DNA from: Pseudomonadota bacterium
GTDB lineage: Bacteria > Pseudomonadota > Alphaproteobacteria > Rhizobiales > Xanthobacteraceae
DNA: 64,000 bases
Direction of reading: 5' to 3'
Assembly: GCA_023386635.1 (NCBI GenBank)
Contig: JAEWJH010000024.1
Coordinates: 1 to 64,000 of the forward strand
Made by a program: the position numbers and the translations under genes. Each line of letters opens with the position of its first letter. The first letter of the stretch is position 1. Shown here in pieces: positions 7,707-16,556 of this stretch. The notes below the pieces were generated by a model. The model saw nothing but the letters and a program-made list of their open reading frames with translations, searched no databases and was not told the origin of the DNA.

Positions 7707-10073
7707 ATGGTAGATCAGATTAAGGGTCAAGGCTCCGGTCAAGGCATCGGCGCGCGTGTGCCGCGCAAGGAAGATGCGCGGCTGATGCGCGGCCGCGGCA
7801 ACTATGTCTCCGACATCATCCTGCCGAACCAGAGCGAGGTCGCGTTCCTGCGTAGCCCTCTGGCGCATGCGGTGTTGCGCGGCATCACCAAGCCGCAGGG
7901 GCTTGAATCGTCGGTCTATGTCGCCGCGGATCTCACCGGCGTGAAGCCGATGGAGGCGCCGTGCACGGTGCCGAACTACAAGATTTCGGTGCAGTATCCG
8001 CTCGCGCACGAAAAAGTGCGCTTCGTCGGCGAATTGGTGGCCATGGTGGTCGCTCCGACACGCGCAGCGGCGGAGGATATCTGCGAGAAGATCGAGATCG
8101 ATCTCGACGAACTCCCGGCGCTGGTGGATGCGCAAGAGGCGCGCCGCTCGGCGACCCGCGTGCACGATGCGTGGGATGACAATCTCTATCTGACCCTGAA
8201 CTACGACAACGGGTTCGAGGAGCACGCGCGCAACGCGCCGGTGGTGGTCGAGCGCGAGATCAATATGTCTCGGCAGGCCATGGTGCCGCTTGAAGGAAAG
8301 GCCATCGTCGCCGATTGGGATCATCGCGCCGATCAACTGGTAGTCTATACCTCGACGCAGGTGCCGCATGTGATCCGCATCGGCCTTGCCGAGATGCTCG
8401 GCATCGAGGAAGGTCAGATCCGCGTCATCGCGCCCGATGTCGGTGGCGGCTTCGGCTACAAATGCGTGCTGCAGCCGGAAGAAGTGTGTGTCGCCTGGCT
8501 GGCGCTCACCCACAAGCGGCCGTTCCGCTATGTCGAGGACCGGCGCGAGCATCTGATCGCCGGCGCCAACAGCCGACAGCATAATTATAAACTGAAAGCC
8601 TATGCCGACGAGCGCGGGCGCCTGCTGGCGCTGGACGCGGAAGTTACCATCGACGGCGGCGCTTATTCCAACTGGCCGTTCACGGTGGCGCTGGAGCCGG
8701 GACAGGCGACCGGCAATCTGCCGGGGCCGTATGATTTCCGCGGCTATCGCTGCAAGACCTACTGCGTCGCGACCAACAAGCCGGGCTTTCTGCCGTATCG
8801 CGGTGTGGCGCGCACCAGCGTCTGTTTCGCCATCGAACTGATGATGGACGCCATCGCCCGCAAGGTCGGCCGCGAGCCGTGGGACGTGCGCAACGAGAAT
8901 CTCGTGCAGCCGCAGGCGATGCCGTACAACAACGTGGCGCGCAAGCACTACGACAGCGGTGACTATCCGAAGAGCCTGCTGGCGGTGCGTCAGGACATCG
9001 ATTTCGATAAATGGCGCGCCCGCCAGAAGCAGGGCGAGCCGGATGGCCGTCGCATCGGCATCGGCTTCGCGACCTATTGCGAGCAGTCGGCGCACGGCAC
9101 CAGCGTGTTTGCCGCGTGGGGCCTGCCGCTCATTCCCGGTTACGATCAGGCGACGGTGCGGCTGCTGCCGGACGGCAGCCTCGAGGTGCGCGTCGGCATC
9201 CATTCGCACGGGCAGGGCATGGAAACGACGCTGGCCCAGATCGCGCATGAGATTCTCGGCGTCGATATTTCCCGCATCCGCGTGGTGCATGGCGACACCG
9301 GTCAAACGCCCTTCTCGACCGGGACTTATGCCTCGCGCAGCATCGTCATGACCGGCGGGGCGGTGGCGAAAACCTGCGAGGCACTGGTGCCGCGGCTGCT
9401 TACGATCGGCGCGCATCTGATGCAGTGCGCTTCGAACACCGTGTCGATGATGCCGGGCCGCGTCGTCGGCCCGCAATCCTCGGTGTCGCTGAAGGATATC
9501 GCCGAGGCGTGGTATCGCCGGCCGCAACTGCTGCCGCCTGATGTGGACGTGAATGGCCTTGAAGCGACCATCGGCTACCGGCCGCAGGTCGACACCGGCG
9601 TCTTCAGCTACGCGTCGCATGCGGCCGTCGTCGCGGTCGACCCGGACGTCGGCGATATCGAGATCCTCGATTATGTGATCGCCGAGGATTGCGGCCGCAT
9701 GGTCAACCCTATGGTGGTCGACGGCCAGACCATGGGCGGAGCGGCGCAGGGCATCGGCACCGCGCTGTTCGAGGAAAGCCCTTACAACGCGAACGGCCAG
9801 CCGCTCGCCTCGACCTTCATGGATTATCTTCTGCCCGGCCCGACCGAGGTGCCGAAATTCCGCATCCGCCACAGCGAGACGCTGTCGCCCTATACGGCGT
9901 TCGGCATCAAGGGCATGGGCGAGGGCGGCGCCATTGCGCCGCCGGCTGTGCTGTTCAACGCGGTGAACGATGCGCTGCGCGGCCTCGGCGTCGAAGTCGC
10001 GGAAACGCCGCTGACGCCGCGCCGGCTGCTCACCGCCATCGAACGGGCGCGCGCGAAGGAGCCGCAGCCATGA
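7707..10073 (+). CDS. Molybdenum hydroxylase large subunit (xanthine dehydrogenase/CoxL family)
   Basis: This 788-aa protein carries the molybdopterin cytosine dinucleotide site of the xanthine oxidase family. Visible hallmarks are GRGNYVSDI near the N-terminus, DVGGGFGYK near residue 249, an active-site loop PYRGVAR at 363-369, and the GMGEGG motif with the catalytic base Glu739. The loop lacks the cysteine of true CO dehydrogenase (AYxCSFR), so this is not CO oxidation; hydroxylation of an aromatic or N-heteroaromatic ring with water is expected. Its partner FAD and 2Fe-2S subunits follow. The enzyme family is normally cytoplasmic, and no signal peptide is seen. Confidence 0.92.
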   Translation: MVDQIKGQGSGQGIGARVPRKEDARLMRGRGNYVSDIILPNQSEVAFLRSPLAHAVLRGITKPQGLESSVYVAADLTGVKPMEAPCTVPNYKISVQYPLAHEKVRFVGELVAMVVAPTRAAAEDICEKIEIDLDELPALVDAQEARRSATRVHDAWDDNLYLTLNYDNGFEEHARNAPVVVEREINMSRQAMVPLEGKAIVADWDHRADQLVVYTSTQVPHVIRIGLAEMLGIEEGQIRVIAPDVGGGFGYKCVLQPEEVCVAWLALTHKRPFRYVEDRREHLIAGANSRQHNYKLKAYADERGRLLALDAEVTIDGGAYSNWPFTVALEPGQATGNLPGPYDFRGYRCKTYCVATNKPGFLPYRGVARTSVCFAIELMMDAIARKVGREPWDVRNENLVQPQAMPYNNVARKHYDSGDYPKSLLAVRQDIDFDKWRARQKQGEPDGRRIGIGFATYCEQSAHGTSVFAAWGLPLIPGYDQATVRLLPDGSLEVRVGIHSHGQGMETTLAQIAHEILGVDISRIRVVHGDTGQTPFSTGTYASRSIVMTGGAVAKTCEALVPRLLTIGAHLMQCASNTVSMMPGRVVGPQSSVSLKDIAEAWYRRPQLLPPDVDVNGLEATIGYRPQVDTGVFSYASHAAVVAVDPDVGDIEILDYVIAEDCGRMVNPMVVDGQTMGGAAQGIGTALFEESPYNANGQPLASTFMDYLLPGPTEVPKFRIRHSETLSPYTAFGIKGMGEGGAIAPPAVLFNAVNDALRGLGVEVAETPLTPRRLLTAIERARAKEPQP

Positions 10074-10083
10074 AGGCGCACTT

Positions 10084-10905
10084 ATGAAAGCTCCTGCATT
10101 CGATTATCAGCGGCCGCGCGATCTCGCGACCGCGGCGGCGGTGCTGCGCGGCGCATCCAGCAACGTCAAGCTGCTGGCCGGCGGACAGTCGCTGCTGCCG
10201 ATGCTCAATCTGCGCTTGGCTCGTCCCGATATTCTCGTCGATATCTCGCGCATCGAGGAATTGCGCGGCATCGAGGATCGCGGCGATGTGCTGCGGATTG
10301 GCGCCGCGGTGACTCATGCCGAGCTTGAGGATCGTCCGCTTCCAGGCGGCGCGATGCTGCGTGAGGTGGCGCACGGCATCGCCTATCGTTCGGTGCGCAA
10401 CCGCGGGACTATCGCCGGCAGCATGGCGCACGCGGACCCTGCGGCGGACTGGCCGCTGGCTTTGGCTGTGCTTGGCGCGACGCTGGTCGTCGATGGCGCG
10501 CAGGCTCGCCGGACCATGCCGGCCGACGATTTCATGCAAGGGCCGTTCACGACGCGGCTCATGGATGGCGACATCATCGTCGCCGTCGATGTGCCCAAGC
10601 TCTCGCGCGGCGCGCGGTTCGGCTACTACAAGTTTTGCCGCAAGACCGGCGAGTTTCCCGAAGCGAGCGCGGCGGCGGTGTTCGATCCCGAGACGAAACA
10701 GGCACGGCTCTATGTCGGTGCGTTGCCGGGCGCGCCGCAGCCGCTCGACGAACTCGCCTATGACATCGCGGAACGCGGCTTGCAGGCGCTGACCGAGGCT
10801 GCCGTGGAACGCGCGGTGGCACAGCTGCCCAATCTCGAGCCGATCGCGCGGCGCATGCAGCGCGCGGCGGTGACGCGCGCCGTCAGACAGGCCTTCGCAG
10901 CATGA
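10084..10905 (+). CDS. Molybdenum hydroxylase FAD-binding medium subunit (CoxM-like)
   Basis: This 273-aa subunit shows both FAD motifs of the family, AGGQSLLPMLNLRLA near residues 36-50 and NRGTIAGSMAHADPAADWP near 107-125. It takes electrons from the 2Fe-2S subunit and passes them to an external acceptor. It starts 10 bases after the large-subunit stop and overlaps the next gene by ATGA. The start at 10084 is the one that leaves the conserved FDYxRP beginning intact. Confidence 0.92.
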   Translation: MKAPAFDYQRPRDLATAAAVLRGASSNVKLLAGGQSLLPMLNLRLARPDILVDISRIEELRGIEDRGDVLRIGAAVTHAELEDRPLPGGAMLREVAHGIAYRSVRNRGTIAGSMAHADPAADWPLALAVLGATLVVDGAQARRTMPADDFMQGPFTTRLMDGDIIVAVDVPKLSRGARFGYYKFCRKTGEFPEASAAAVFDPETKQARLYVGALPGAPQPLDELAYDIAERGLQALTEAAVERAVAQLPNLEPIARRMQRAAVTRAVRQAFAA

Positions 10906-12044
10906 CTAACATCGCTTTCACCGTGAACGGCAGCCGCGTCGAGGCCGATGTCGCGCCGCGCACGCATCTCGGCGACTTCCTGCGCGACACGCGGCGCCTG
11001 TCCGGCACGCATCTCGGCTGCGAGCATGGCATCTGCGGCGCCTGCACCGTGCTGATCGACGGCAAGCCGGCGCGTTCCTGCATCACGCTGGCGGTCGCCT
11101 GCGAGGGGCGCGAGATCACCACCATCGAAGGGTTCGACGACGACCCGGTGATGGGTGAGCTGCGCGAAGCCTTTACCCGCGAGCACGGATTGCAGTGCGG
11201 GTTTTGCACGCCCGGCATGCTGATTGCCTCCCGCGACATCGTCATGCGGTTGCCCGGCGCCGACGAGCAGCGGATCCGTGAGGAACTGTCCGGCAATCTG
11301 TGCCGCTGCACCGGCTATGTCGGCATCGTCAACGCTGTGAGTTCGGTGACGGCGAAGCGGTCGGCACCGCCGGTGGAGACGGAAGCGCGACCGGGGCTCT
11401 CGACCTTCACGCCGCAGCGGCGCGCTGCAACGGCGGCGCCCGCGAGCGAAGCAAAATCCGCGACGGACACCGGCACGCGGCAGGGTTGGACCCAGTTCGA
11501 CGAGACCTTCACCATCCATCAGCCGCGCGAGAAGGTCTGGGCGCTGTTCGGCGACATTCCGGCCGTGGCGGCGTGCTTGCCAGGCGCGGAAGTGCTGTCG
11601 CACGACGAGCGCACGGTAAAAGGCCGGATGACCGCGAAGCTCGGCCCGATCGCCGCGACGTTCGCGGGTTCGGCGGCGATCACCCGCGATCCGCAGACCT
11701 GGAGCGGAACGATTGCGGGCGCGGGCAGCGATGGTGGCTCCGGCTCGCGCACCCGCGGCGAGATCGTCTATCGGCTGGAGGACGTCAACGGCGGCGCCGC
11801 CACGCGCGTCGCGGTGACGGTGCTCTACAATCTGCAGGGGCCGCTGGCGCAATTCTCGCGCTCGTCAATCGCGCAGGAGTTCGGCCGGCATCTGGTCAGC
11901 CAGTTCGCCGCCAATCTGAACGCCCGGCTCGGGGGCGCGCCCGTCGACGCGTCCTCAGCGACCGCGGGAAGCTCGCTCAATGTGAGCCAGCTCATCTGGA
12001 CGGTGGTGAAGGCGCAATTCCGCAAGCTGTTCGGCGGCCGATAA
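10902..12044 (+). CDS. Fusion of 2Fe-2S small subunit (CoxS-like) with a CoxG-like SRPBCC domain
   Basis: This 380-aa protein begins with a complete small subunit (residues 1 to about 148): plant-type cluster motif CEHGICGACTVLIDGKPARSC, then CGFCTPG and CRCTG for the second cluster. After an Ala/Thr-rich linker (about 150-190) comes a CoxG/SRPBCC domain (FTIHQPREKVWALFGDIPAVAACLPGAE, with KGRMTAKLGPI), a family linked to assembly or membrane anchoring of carbon monoxide dehydrogenase-like enzymes. In the second hydroxylase of this window these are separate genes (39016 and 39504), so the fusion is a direct Rosetta-stone link between the two functions. Start ATG overlaps the previous stop. 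Confidence 0.92.
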   Translation: MTNIAFTVNGSRVEADVAPRTHLGDFLRDTRRLSGTHLGCEHGICGACTVLIDGKPARSCITLAVACEGREITTIEGFDDDPVMGELREAFTREHGLQCGFCTPGMLIASRDIVMRLPGADEQRIREELSGNLCRCTGYVGIVNAVSSVTAKRSAPPVETEARPGLSTFTPQRRAATAAPASEAKSATDTGTRQGWTQFDETFTIHQPREKVWALFGDIPAVAACLPGAEVLSHDERTVKGRMTAKLGPIAATFAGSAAITRDPQTWSGTIAGAGSDGGSGSRTRGEIVYRLEDVNGGAATRVAVTVLYNLQGPLAQFSRSSIAQEFGRHLVSQFAANLNARLGGAPVDASSATAGSSLNVSQLIWTVVKAQFRKLFGGR

Positions 12045-12062
12045 GCCGCGAACCGACGCGCG

Positions 12063-13049
12063 CTACTGCAGCGGAATATTCCGGCTCTTGATCACGCCGG
12101 CCCACAGCGCGGTTTCGCGGCGGATGCGTTCTGCGAATTGCGCGGGCGGCTCCAGCATGACCGTCAGGCCCTGCGCCTTCAGCTTGTCCTGAAGCGCCGG
12201 TGTCGAAAGAATGTCTTTCGTGACCGCAAACAAAGCATCGCGGACATCGTCCGGCACCGCGCGCGGCGCCAGCAGTCCGTACCACGACGTGACGTCGATC
12301 CCGTCGATCCCGGATTCCTTCAGCGTCGGCACGTCGGGTAGTTGAGCGCTGCGTTCCGCCGTGGTCATCGCCAGCGGCACCACGGTCTTGCCCAGCAGCG
12401 CAGGAAGCGCGGCGGTGACATTGGTGGCGAGCAGGTCGATGTGATCGCCGAGGAGGTCGTTCAGCGCCTGGGTCGAGCCGCGATAGGGCACGTGCAGCAG
12501 ATCGATCCCGGCTTTTTCCTTCAGCAACTCCATCGCCAGATGCAACTGGCTGCCGACGCCGGGTGAGCCGTAGGAAATCTTCCGCGTCCTGGCGAGCGCG
12601 ATCAGGTCGGCGATGGTTTTCACGCCGAGTTTCGGCGAGGCGATGATGATGTTCGGCGCACTCGCCATCAGGGTGATCGGCGCGAAATCCCGCTCCACGT
12701 CGAACGACAGGCTCCTCATCAAGGTCGGATTGATGGTGAGATTGCCGGCCGGAATCAGCAGCAAGGTGGAGCCATCGGGCGCCGCCTTGCGCACGGCATC
12801 GATGCCGATATTGCCGGCGCCGCCGGTCTTGTTCTCGACCGTCGCGGGATGACCGCTGCGGGCCTGATATTCCTGCGCCAGCAACCGCCCGAGCACGTCG
12901 ACCGGCCCGCCGGCGCTGAACGGTACGATCAGCGTCATCGGCTTTTGCGGGAATGCTGCGGGCACGCTTTGGCCGAACGCCAATGCCGTCGATGCGACGC
13001 AGGCGAGCGCCGCCGCGAATGCGCGGCGCGTCAGATGGATTCCCGTCAT
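12063..13049 (-). CDS. TctC/Bug-type periplasmic binding protein (tripartite tricarboxylate transporter family)
   Basis: This 328-aa protein has a signal peptide (LTRRAFAAALACVASTALAFG) and the Bug fold hallmarks: KPMTLIVPFSAGGPVDVLGR near residues 36-55, VENKTGGAGNIG and GSPGVGSQLHLAMELL. These proteins bind carboxylates in the periplasm. No TctA/TctB membrane genes are adjacent. It is the last gene of the minus-strand Rieske cluster (18 bases after the oxygenase) and ends 18 bases from the convergent hydroxylase gene. Confidence 0.9.
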   Translation of the reverse strand: MTGIHLTRRAFAAALACVASTALAFGQSVPAAFPQKPMTLIVPFSAGGPVDVLGRLLAQEYQARSGHPATVENKTGGAGNIGIDAVRKAAPDGSTLLLIPAGNLTINPTLMRSLSFDVERDFAPITLMASAPNIIIASPKLGVKTIADLIALARTRKISYGSPGVGSQLHLAMELLKEKAGIDLLHVPYRGSTQALNDLLGDHIDLLATNVTAALPALLGKTVVPLAMTTAERSAQLPDVPTLKESGIDGIDVTSWYGLLAPRAVPDDVRDALFAVTKDILSTPALQDKLKAQGLTVMLEPPAQFAERIRRETALWAGVIKSRNIPLQ

Positions 13050-13067
13050 GTCGTTCTGTTCTCGCGA

Positions 13068-14150
13068 TCAGAGCTTGTTGGCAGCCGCGAGGTCGGCGAG
13101 CTGCTTGCGGGCCTGCTGCGCCAGATAGCGGCGCAGGCGGATCACGCCGGCGTCGTGCTGATACAGCATCTCGAACTTTTCGAGGCCGGGCTTGAGGCCG
13201 GCCAGGATCGTGCGATCCTGCTCCAGCACATCCCAGTGCCGCGGTTCGAGATTGGTCTTGTAGAGGAAGCGCCAGGTGTCGCGCTGCCAGCCTTCCACCT
13301 TGCGCACGCGCCAGAAGAACACGCACATGCGGTCTTCGTCGATCGGCGTCGCGAAGCCGACGATGGCGAAGTTGCCGCCCGGGCCGCCTGACGGCGGATA
13401 GGGAATTTCGAGGCGGACATAGAGCGCGCCGTCATCGACCAGTTCGCTCCAGTCGAAGTTGACGTCGCGCTGGCCTTCCTTTTCGAAGAAGAAGCCCTTC
13501 GGCGTATCGCGGGTGACGAAATGCGCCTGCGTGTCGCCCTGATACATGGTGTGGGAATTCGCATGCAGGAACGTGCCGTGCATCGGATCCATCAAGTTGT
13601 CGTAGCAATAACGCCACGGCGCTTCCCAGTCCGCGTAGCAGAGAAAGTGCGAATATTCCGGCGACCCGAGTTGCTCCGGCGGGACGAATTCGGGCGCTTC
13701 CTCGTGCAGCGCATCGCCGAACCAGACGAAGATCGCGCCGGCGATGTCGCGCGCCGGATAGGTCTTCACCGCCTTCTTGCCTTCGAGCGGGCAGCCTGGC
13801 TGGCCCGGCACCTTGAGCACTGTGCCGTCTGGGCCGACCTCGACGCCGTGATAGTTGCAACGCAGCCGATAGCCTTCGTTGATGCCGCGCGACAGCGGCA
13901 CCGCGCGGTGCGGGCAGCGGTCCGCCTGCACATGGATTTCGCCGGCGGCGTCGCGCCAGAGCACCAGCGACTCGCCCATGCGGATAAGGCCAAGCGGCTT
14001 GCCGCCGGCTTCCACGAACCGTGAGGGCAGGATCGGCCACCAGCGGTTACGCAAACCGGTGCGCAGATAGGCCTGCACCTGTTGATCGGTCGGACCGGTG
14101 GTGCCGGCCGTGCGGGGACGTTCGATGGTCGTCACGCTAGCGGGGGTCAT
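13068..14150 (-). CDS. Rieske non-haem iron aromatic ring-hydroxylating oxygenase, alpha subunit
   Basis: This 360-aa oxygenase has an N-terminal Rieske cluster site (CPHRAVPLSRG with CNYHGVEVG, about residues 79-108) and a C-terminal catalytic domain with the mononuclear iron motif NLMDPMHGTFLH (Asp-x2-His-x4-His, about residues 186-197). The one-component size and layout resemble phthalate-4,5-dioxygenase, vanillate demethylase and related monooxygenases, which take electrons from a VanB-type reductase; such a reductase is encoded nearby at 15554. The actual substrate is unknown. Confidence 0.9.
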   Translation of the reverse strand: MTPASVTTIERPRTAGTTGPTDQQVQAYLRTGLRNRWWPILPSRFVEAGGKPLGLIRMGESLVLWRDAAGEIHVQADRCPHRAVPLSRGINEGYRLRCNYHGVEVGPDGTVLKVPGQPGCPLEGKKAVKTYPARDIAGAIFVWFGDALHEEAPEFVPPEQLGSPEYSHFLCYADWEAPWRYCYDNLMDPMHGTFLHANSHTMYQGDTQAHFVTRDTPKGFFFEKEGQRDVNFDWSELVDDGALYVRLEIPYPPSGGPGGNFAIVGFATPIDEDRMCVFFWRVRKVEGWQRDTWRFLYKTNLEPRHWDVLEQDRTILAGLKPGLEKFEMLYQHDAGVIRLRRYLAQQARKQLADLAAANKL

Positions 14151-14167
14151 GGCTCAGCTCCGATTCT

Positions 14168-14395
14168 TTAAGCACCAAGTTCGCGCATCAGCGCGGTGAA
14201 ATTGTCCGGGGTCCACGCGCCGCCCGATGGCGGCCGTACCCGCGAAGCATTCAATCCGGCGACGACCTCATCGAGCTCGCGCGCGCCCTTGCTGAACACG
14301 CCTTCGATCGCGTTGGCGAGTTCCTGCTGCCATGCCGTCGGCTCGCCGTCGCGAGTCTGGCGGGGAGTGAGGTAGGGATATTGATAGTCGCTCAT
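14168..14395 (-). CDS. Small protein linked to the Rieske oxygenase (recombinase-like HTH family, tentative)
   Basis: This 75-aa protein (MSDYQYPYLTPRQTRDGEPT at the start, WTPDNFTALMRELGA at the end) begins just after a purine-rich ribosome site and stops 17 bases before the Rieske oxygenase start, so the two are almost certainly cotranscribed. Its tail WTPDNF...MREL resembles short proteins labelled recombinase-like helix-turn-helix domain that sit beside Rieske oxygenases in related bacteria; I recall this only loosely. An accessory or stabilising role for the oxygenase is an inference. Confidence 0.7.
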   Translation of the reverse strand: MSDYQYPYLTPRQTRDGEPTAWQQELANAIEGVFSKGARELDEVVAGLNASRVRPPSGGAWTPDNFTALMRELGA

Positions 14396-14567
14396 GTCTT
14401 CCTCCCGTGCCGGCCGCTCTCTGCCATGTTAATGACAGTGCCGTACTCAGTTCCATTATCCGGACAGGGAAAAGTACGTCCGGCGTTCGAGATGTCACAC
14501 GCTGTGCCGACACGATCAGTCGCGCGTATCGTCGGGACTTTGATCTGTATCAAGATAACACTGGCGC

Positions 14568-15548
14568 TCATGGCTGCTCCACGACCGGCTGATCGCCGAT
14601 GGTGATCTTCATCAGATCACGGCCGACCTGCAGCGGCCCGTCATAGACGGCGCGTGTCCGCGCCGTGAGATCATCGACCGTCGCGCCGCCGTTGAGGCCG
14701 ATATGGCTGTAGAGAGCGAGCTTCGGCCGGGCTTCCTTGAACACGCGCGCCGCGTCTTCCGGTGCGGAGAGATGCTGCAGGATCGCGTTGTAGGCCGGAA
14801 TTTTCTTCAGCAGGTCGTCCGGGATCACCGTGACGCAATGGACCAGCAGGTCGGCGCCCTTCGCCTGCGCAACGACTTCGGGACTGTAACGGGTGTCGCC
14901 AGAGAGCACGACGGCATGGCCGTTGTACTCGATCTTGTAGCCGTAGGACGGCGTCACCAGCTTGCCGTGATCGTTGTTGAACGCGGTGACTTTCACGCCG
15001 CCGGCCTCATAGACGAGGCCGGGCGCGCTCTCGTGCACATCGAAGGCAATGCCTTCCGGCGGGTCGTGCTCGTCCTCGCTGCGGATTTCGATGTCGCGGC
15101 TGAACGCTTCTGTCAGGCCTTTGGCGAGCTTGGCGATGCCGGACGGTCCATAGAGCGCGAAGCGCTGGTTGCGCTGGCCGTAGGGTGGGCGCAGCCATCC
15201 GGTCAGCCACAGATCGGGCAGGCCGTTGAGATGGTCGGAATGGAAATGCGTCAGGAAATGCGCATTGATCTTGCCGAACGGAATGCGCAATTGCGCGAGG
15301 CGGATGGTGACGCCGCGCCCGAAGTCGAACACCAGTTTCTGGTCGCCTGCCTCGATCAGCGTGCTGAAGCCGAAACGTTCTGCGGAGGGAACCGGCGTGC
15401 CGGTACCGAGCAGGGTGACGCGGAACGTTCCGTCAGCTGCGGCCGCCGGCAGCGCGAGGGCGCATGCCGCGAGCACGCCCGCGAGCGCACCGCGCAGCAC
15501 CGATCGGCGGCTGCGCTCGAACCACGTGGCAGATGATTTCGTCATCAT
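14568..15548 (-). CDS. Tat-exported metallo-beta-lactamase-fold hydrolase
   Basis: This 326-aa protein starts with two adjacent ATG codons (15548 and 15545) and has a twin-arginine signal (ERSRRSVLRG, hydrophobic stretch, ALPAAAADG). The mature enzyme has the dinuclear metal motif LTHFHSDHLNGLPDLWLTG, as in RNase Z-like and arylsulfatase-type MBL hydrolases, and a late GDTRYS metal-binding Asp. A much longer open frame extends upstream through the next gene, but that part is a shadow of the reductase. It starts 5 bases after the reductase stop, inside a catabolic operon; a periplasmic ester or lactone hydrolase acting on the substrate before uptake is one possible role. Confidence 0.85.
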   Translation of the reverse strand: MMTKSSATWFERSRRSVLRGALAGVLAACALALPAAAADGTFRVTLLGTGTPVPSAERFGFSTLIEAGDQKLVFDFGRGVTIRLAQLRIPFGKINAHFLTHFHSDHLNGLPDLWLTGWLRPPYGQRNQRFALYGPSGIAKLAKGLTEAFSRDIEIRSEDEHDPPEGIAFDVHESAPGLVYEAGGVKVTAFNNDHGKLVTPSYGYKIEYNGHAVVLSGDTRYSPEVVAQAKGADLLVHCVTVIPDDLLKKIPAYNAILQHLSAPEDAARVFKEARPKLALYSHIGLNGGATVDDLTARTRAVYDGPLQVGRDLMKITIGDQPVVEQP

Positions 15549-15553
15549 GATCC

Positions 15554-16549
15554 TCAAATGTCCAGCACCAGCCGCGCGCCTTTGGCGCGCGACACACAGG
15601 TCATCATGGTCTGATTGGCGGCACGCTCCGACGACGACAGGATGCTGTCGCGATGATCGACCTCGCCGTCGATCACGCGCACCTCGCAGGTGCCGCAGAT
15701 GCCCTGCTGGCAGGAGCACGGCACCGGAATGCCGGCGTCGTTCAGTGCTTCCAGCACGGATTTTTCCGGCGGCACCGTCACGGTGAGACCGGACTGCTCG
15801 CACACCACCTCGAAGCTGCCGGAGACTTCGTCGGCCGGGCGACTGCGCGGCGTGAACCATTCGAACCGCACCGTGTCGGACGGCCATGCGGCGGTCGCCT
15901 CTTCGACGGCGGTCATCAGCCGCTCGGGGCCGCAGCAATAGACCACGGTGTTTTCTTCCACCTGACCCAGACGCTGCTGCACGTCGAGCCGGGTGCCGGC
16001 TTCGGAGCTGTGCAGCGAGAGCGTGCCGCCGAGCGCGCGGATTTCGTCAAGGAACGGCGCATCCGTGTCGCGCTTGTTGCAGTAGAGGAGCGTCCACGGC
16101 TTGTTGCGGGCGCTGGCCGCCTGCATCATCGGAATGAGCGGTGTCACGCCGATGCCGCCGGCGACGAACAGATAGCGGTCGGCATCGATCAGCGGAAAAT
16201 TATTGCGCGGCGCGCTGACCTTGATGACCTCGCCGGGGCGCAGCTTGCGATGCACGAACTGCGACGAGAGCCCGCCGCTCACCGAGCGGATGCCGACCCG
16301 ATAGCGCGAGGTATCGTTCGGATCGCCGCACAGCGAATATTGCCGCATGATGTTGCCGGGCAGATGCAGGTCGATATGTGCGCCCGGCTCGAACGGCGGC
16401 AGGGGCTTCCCGTTGGTCGGCACCAGCTCCAGCGAGAGCACGCCCGGCGCTTCATAGCGCAGCGCCCGCACGATCACCTCGCGCGTTTCCGGCACGGCGG
16501 CGCGGCCCGCTTCGGTTTTCGTCAGTTCGGCGACGTCCGCCATATCCAT
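15554..16549 (-). CDS. VanB/phthalate dioxygenase reductase-type ferredoxin reductase
   Basis: This 331-aa protein has the order FMN/FAD-binding domain (RQYSLCGDP about residues 68-76), NAD-binding domain (FVAGGIGVTPLIPMMQ about 128-143) and C-terminal plant-type 2Fe-2S cluster (CSCQQGICGTCEVRV plus a fourth Cys in MMTCVSRAKG). This is the electron-transfer partner of one-component Rieske oxygenases, fitting the oxygenase at 13068. It lies 7 bases after the aldehyde dehydrogenase. Confidence 0.93.
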   Translation of the reverse strand: MDMADVAELTKTEAGRAAVPETREVIVRALRYEAPGVLSLELVPTNGKPLPPFEPGAHIDLHLPGNIMRQYSLCGDPNDTSRYRVGIRSVSGGLSSQFVHRKLRPGEVIKVSAPRNNFPLIDADRYLFVAGGIGVTPLIPMMQAASARNKPWTLLYCNKRDTDAPFLDEIRALGGTLSLHSSEAGTRLDVQQRLGQVEENTVVYCCGPERLMTAVEEATAAWPSDTVRFEWFTPRSRPADEVSGSFEVVCEQSGLTVTVPPEKSVLEALNDAGIPVPCSCQQGICGTCEVRVIDGEVDHRDSILSSSERAANQTMMTCVSRAKGARLVLDI

Positions 16550-16556
16550 TGTCCTT

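Noticed and set aside
7707..12044. Annotation as aerobic CO dehydrogenase (coxLMS)
   Set aside because: The large subunit loop is PYRGVAR, without the cysteine of AYxCSFR that binds copper in CO dehydrogenase.
15549..15938. Long N-terminal extension of the metallo-beta-lactamase gene
   Set aside because: It lies fully within the reductase gene, is Arg-rich as expected for a shadow frame, and would bury the Tat signal.
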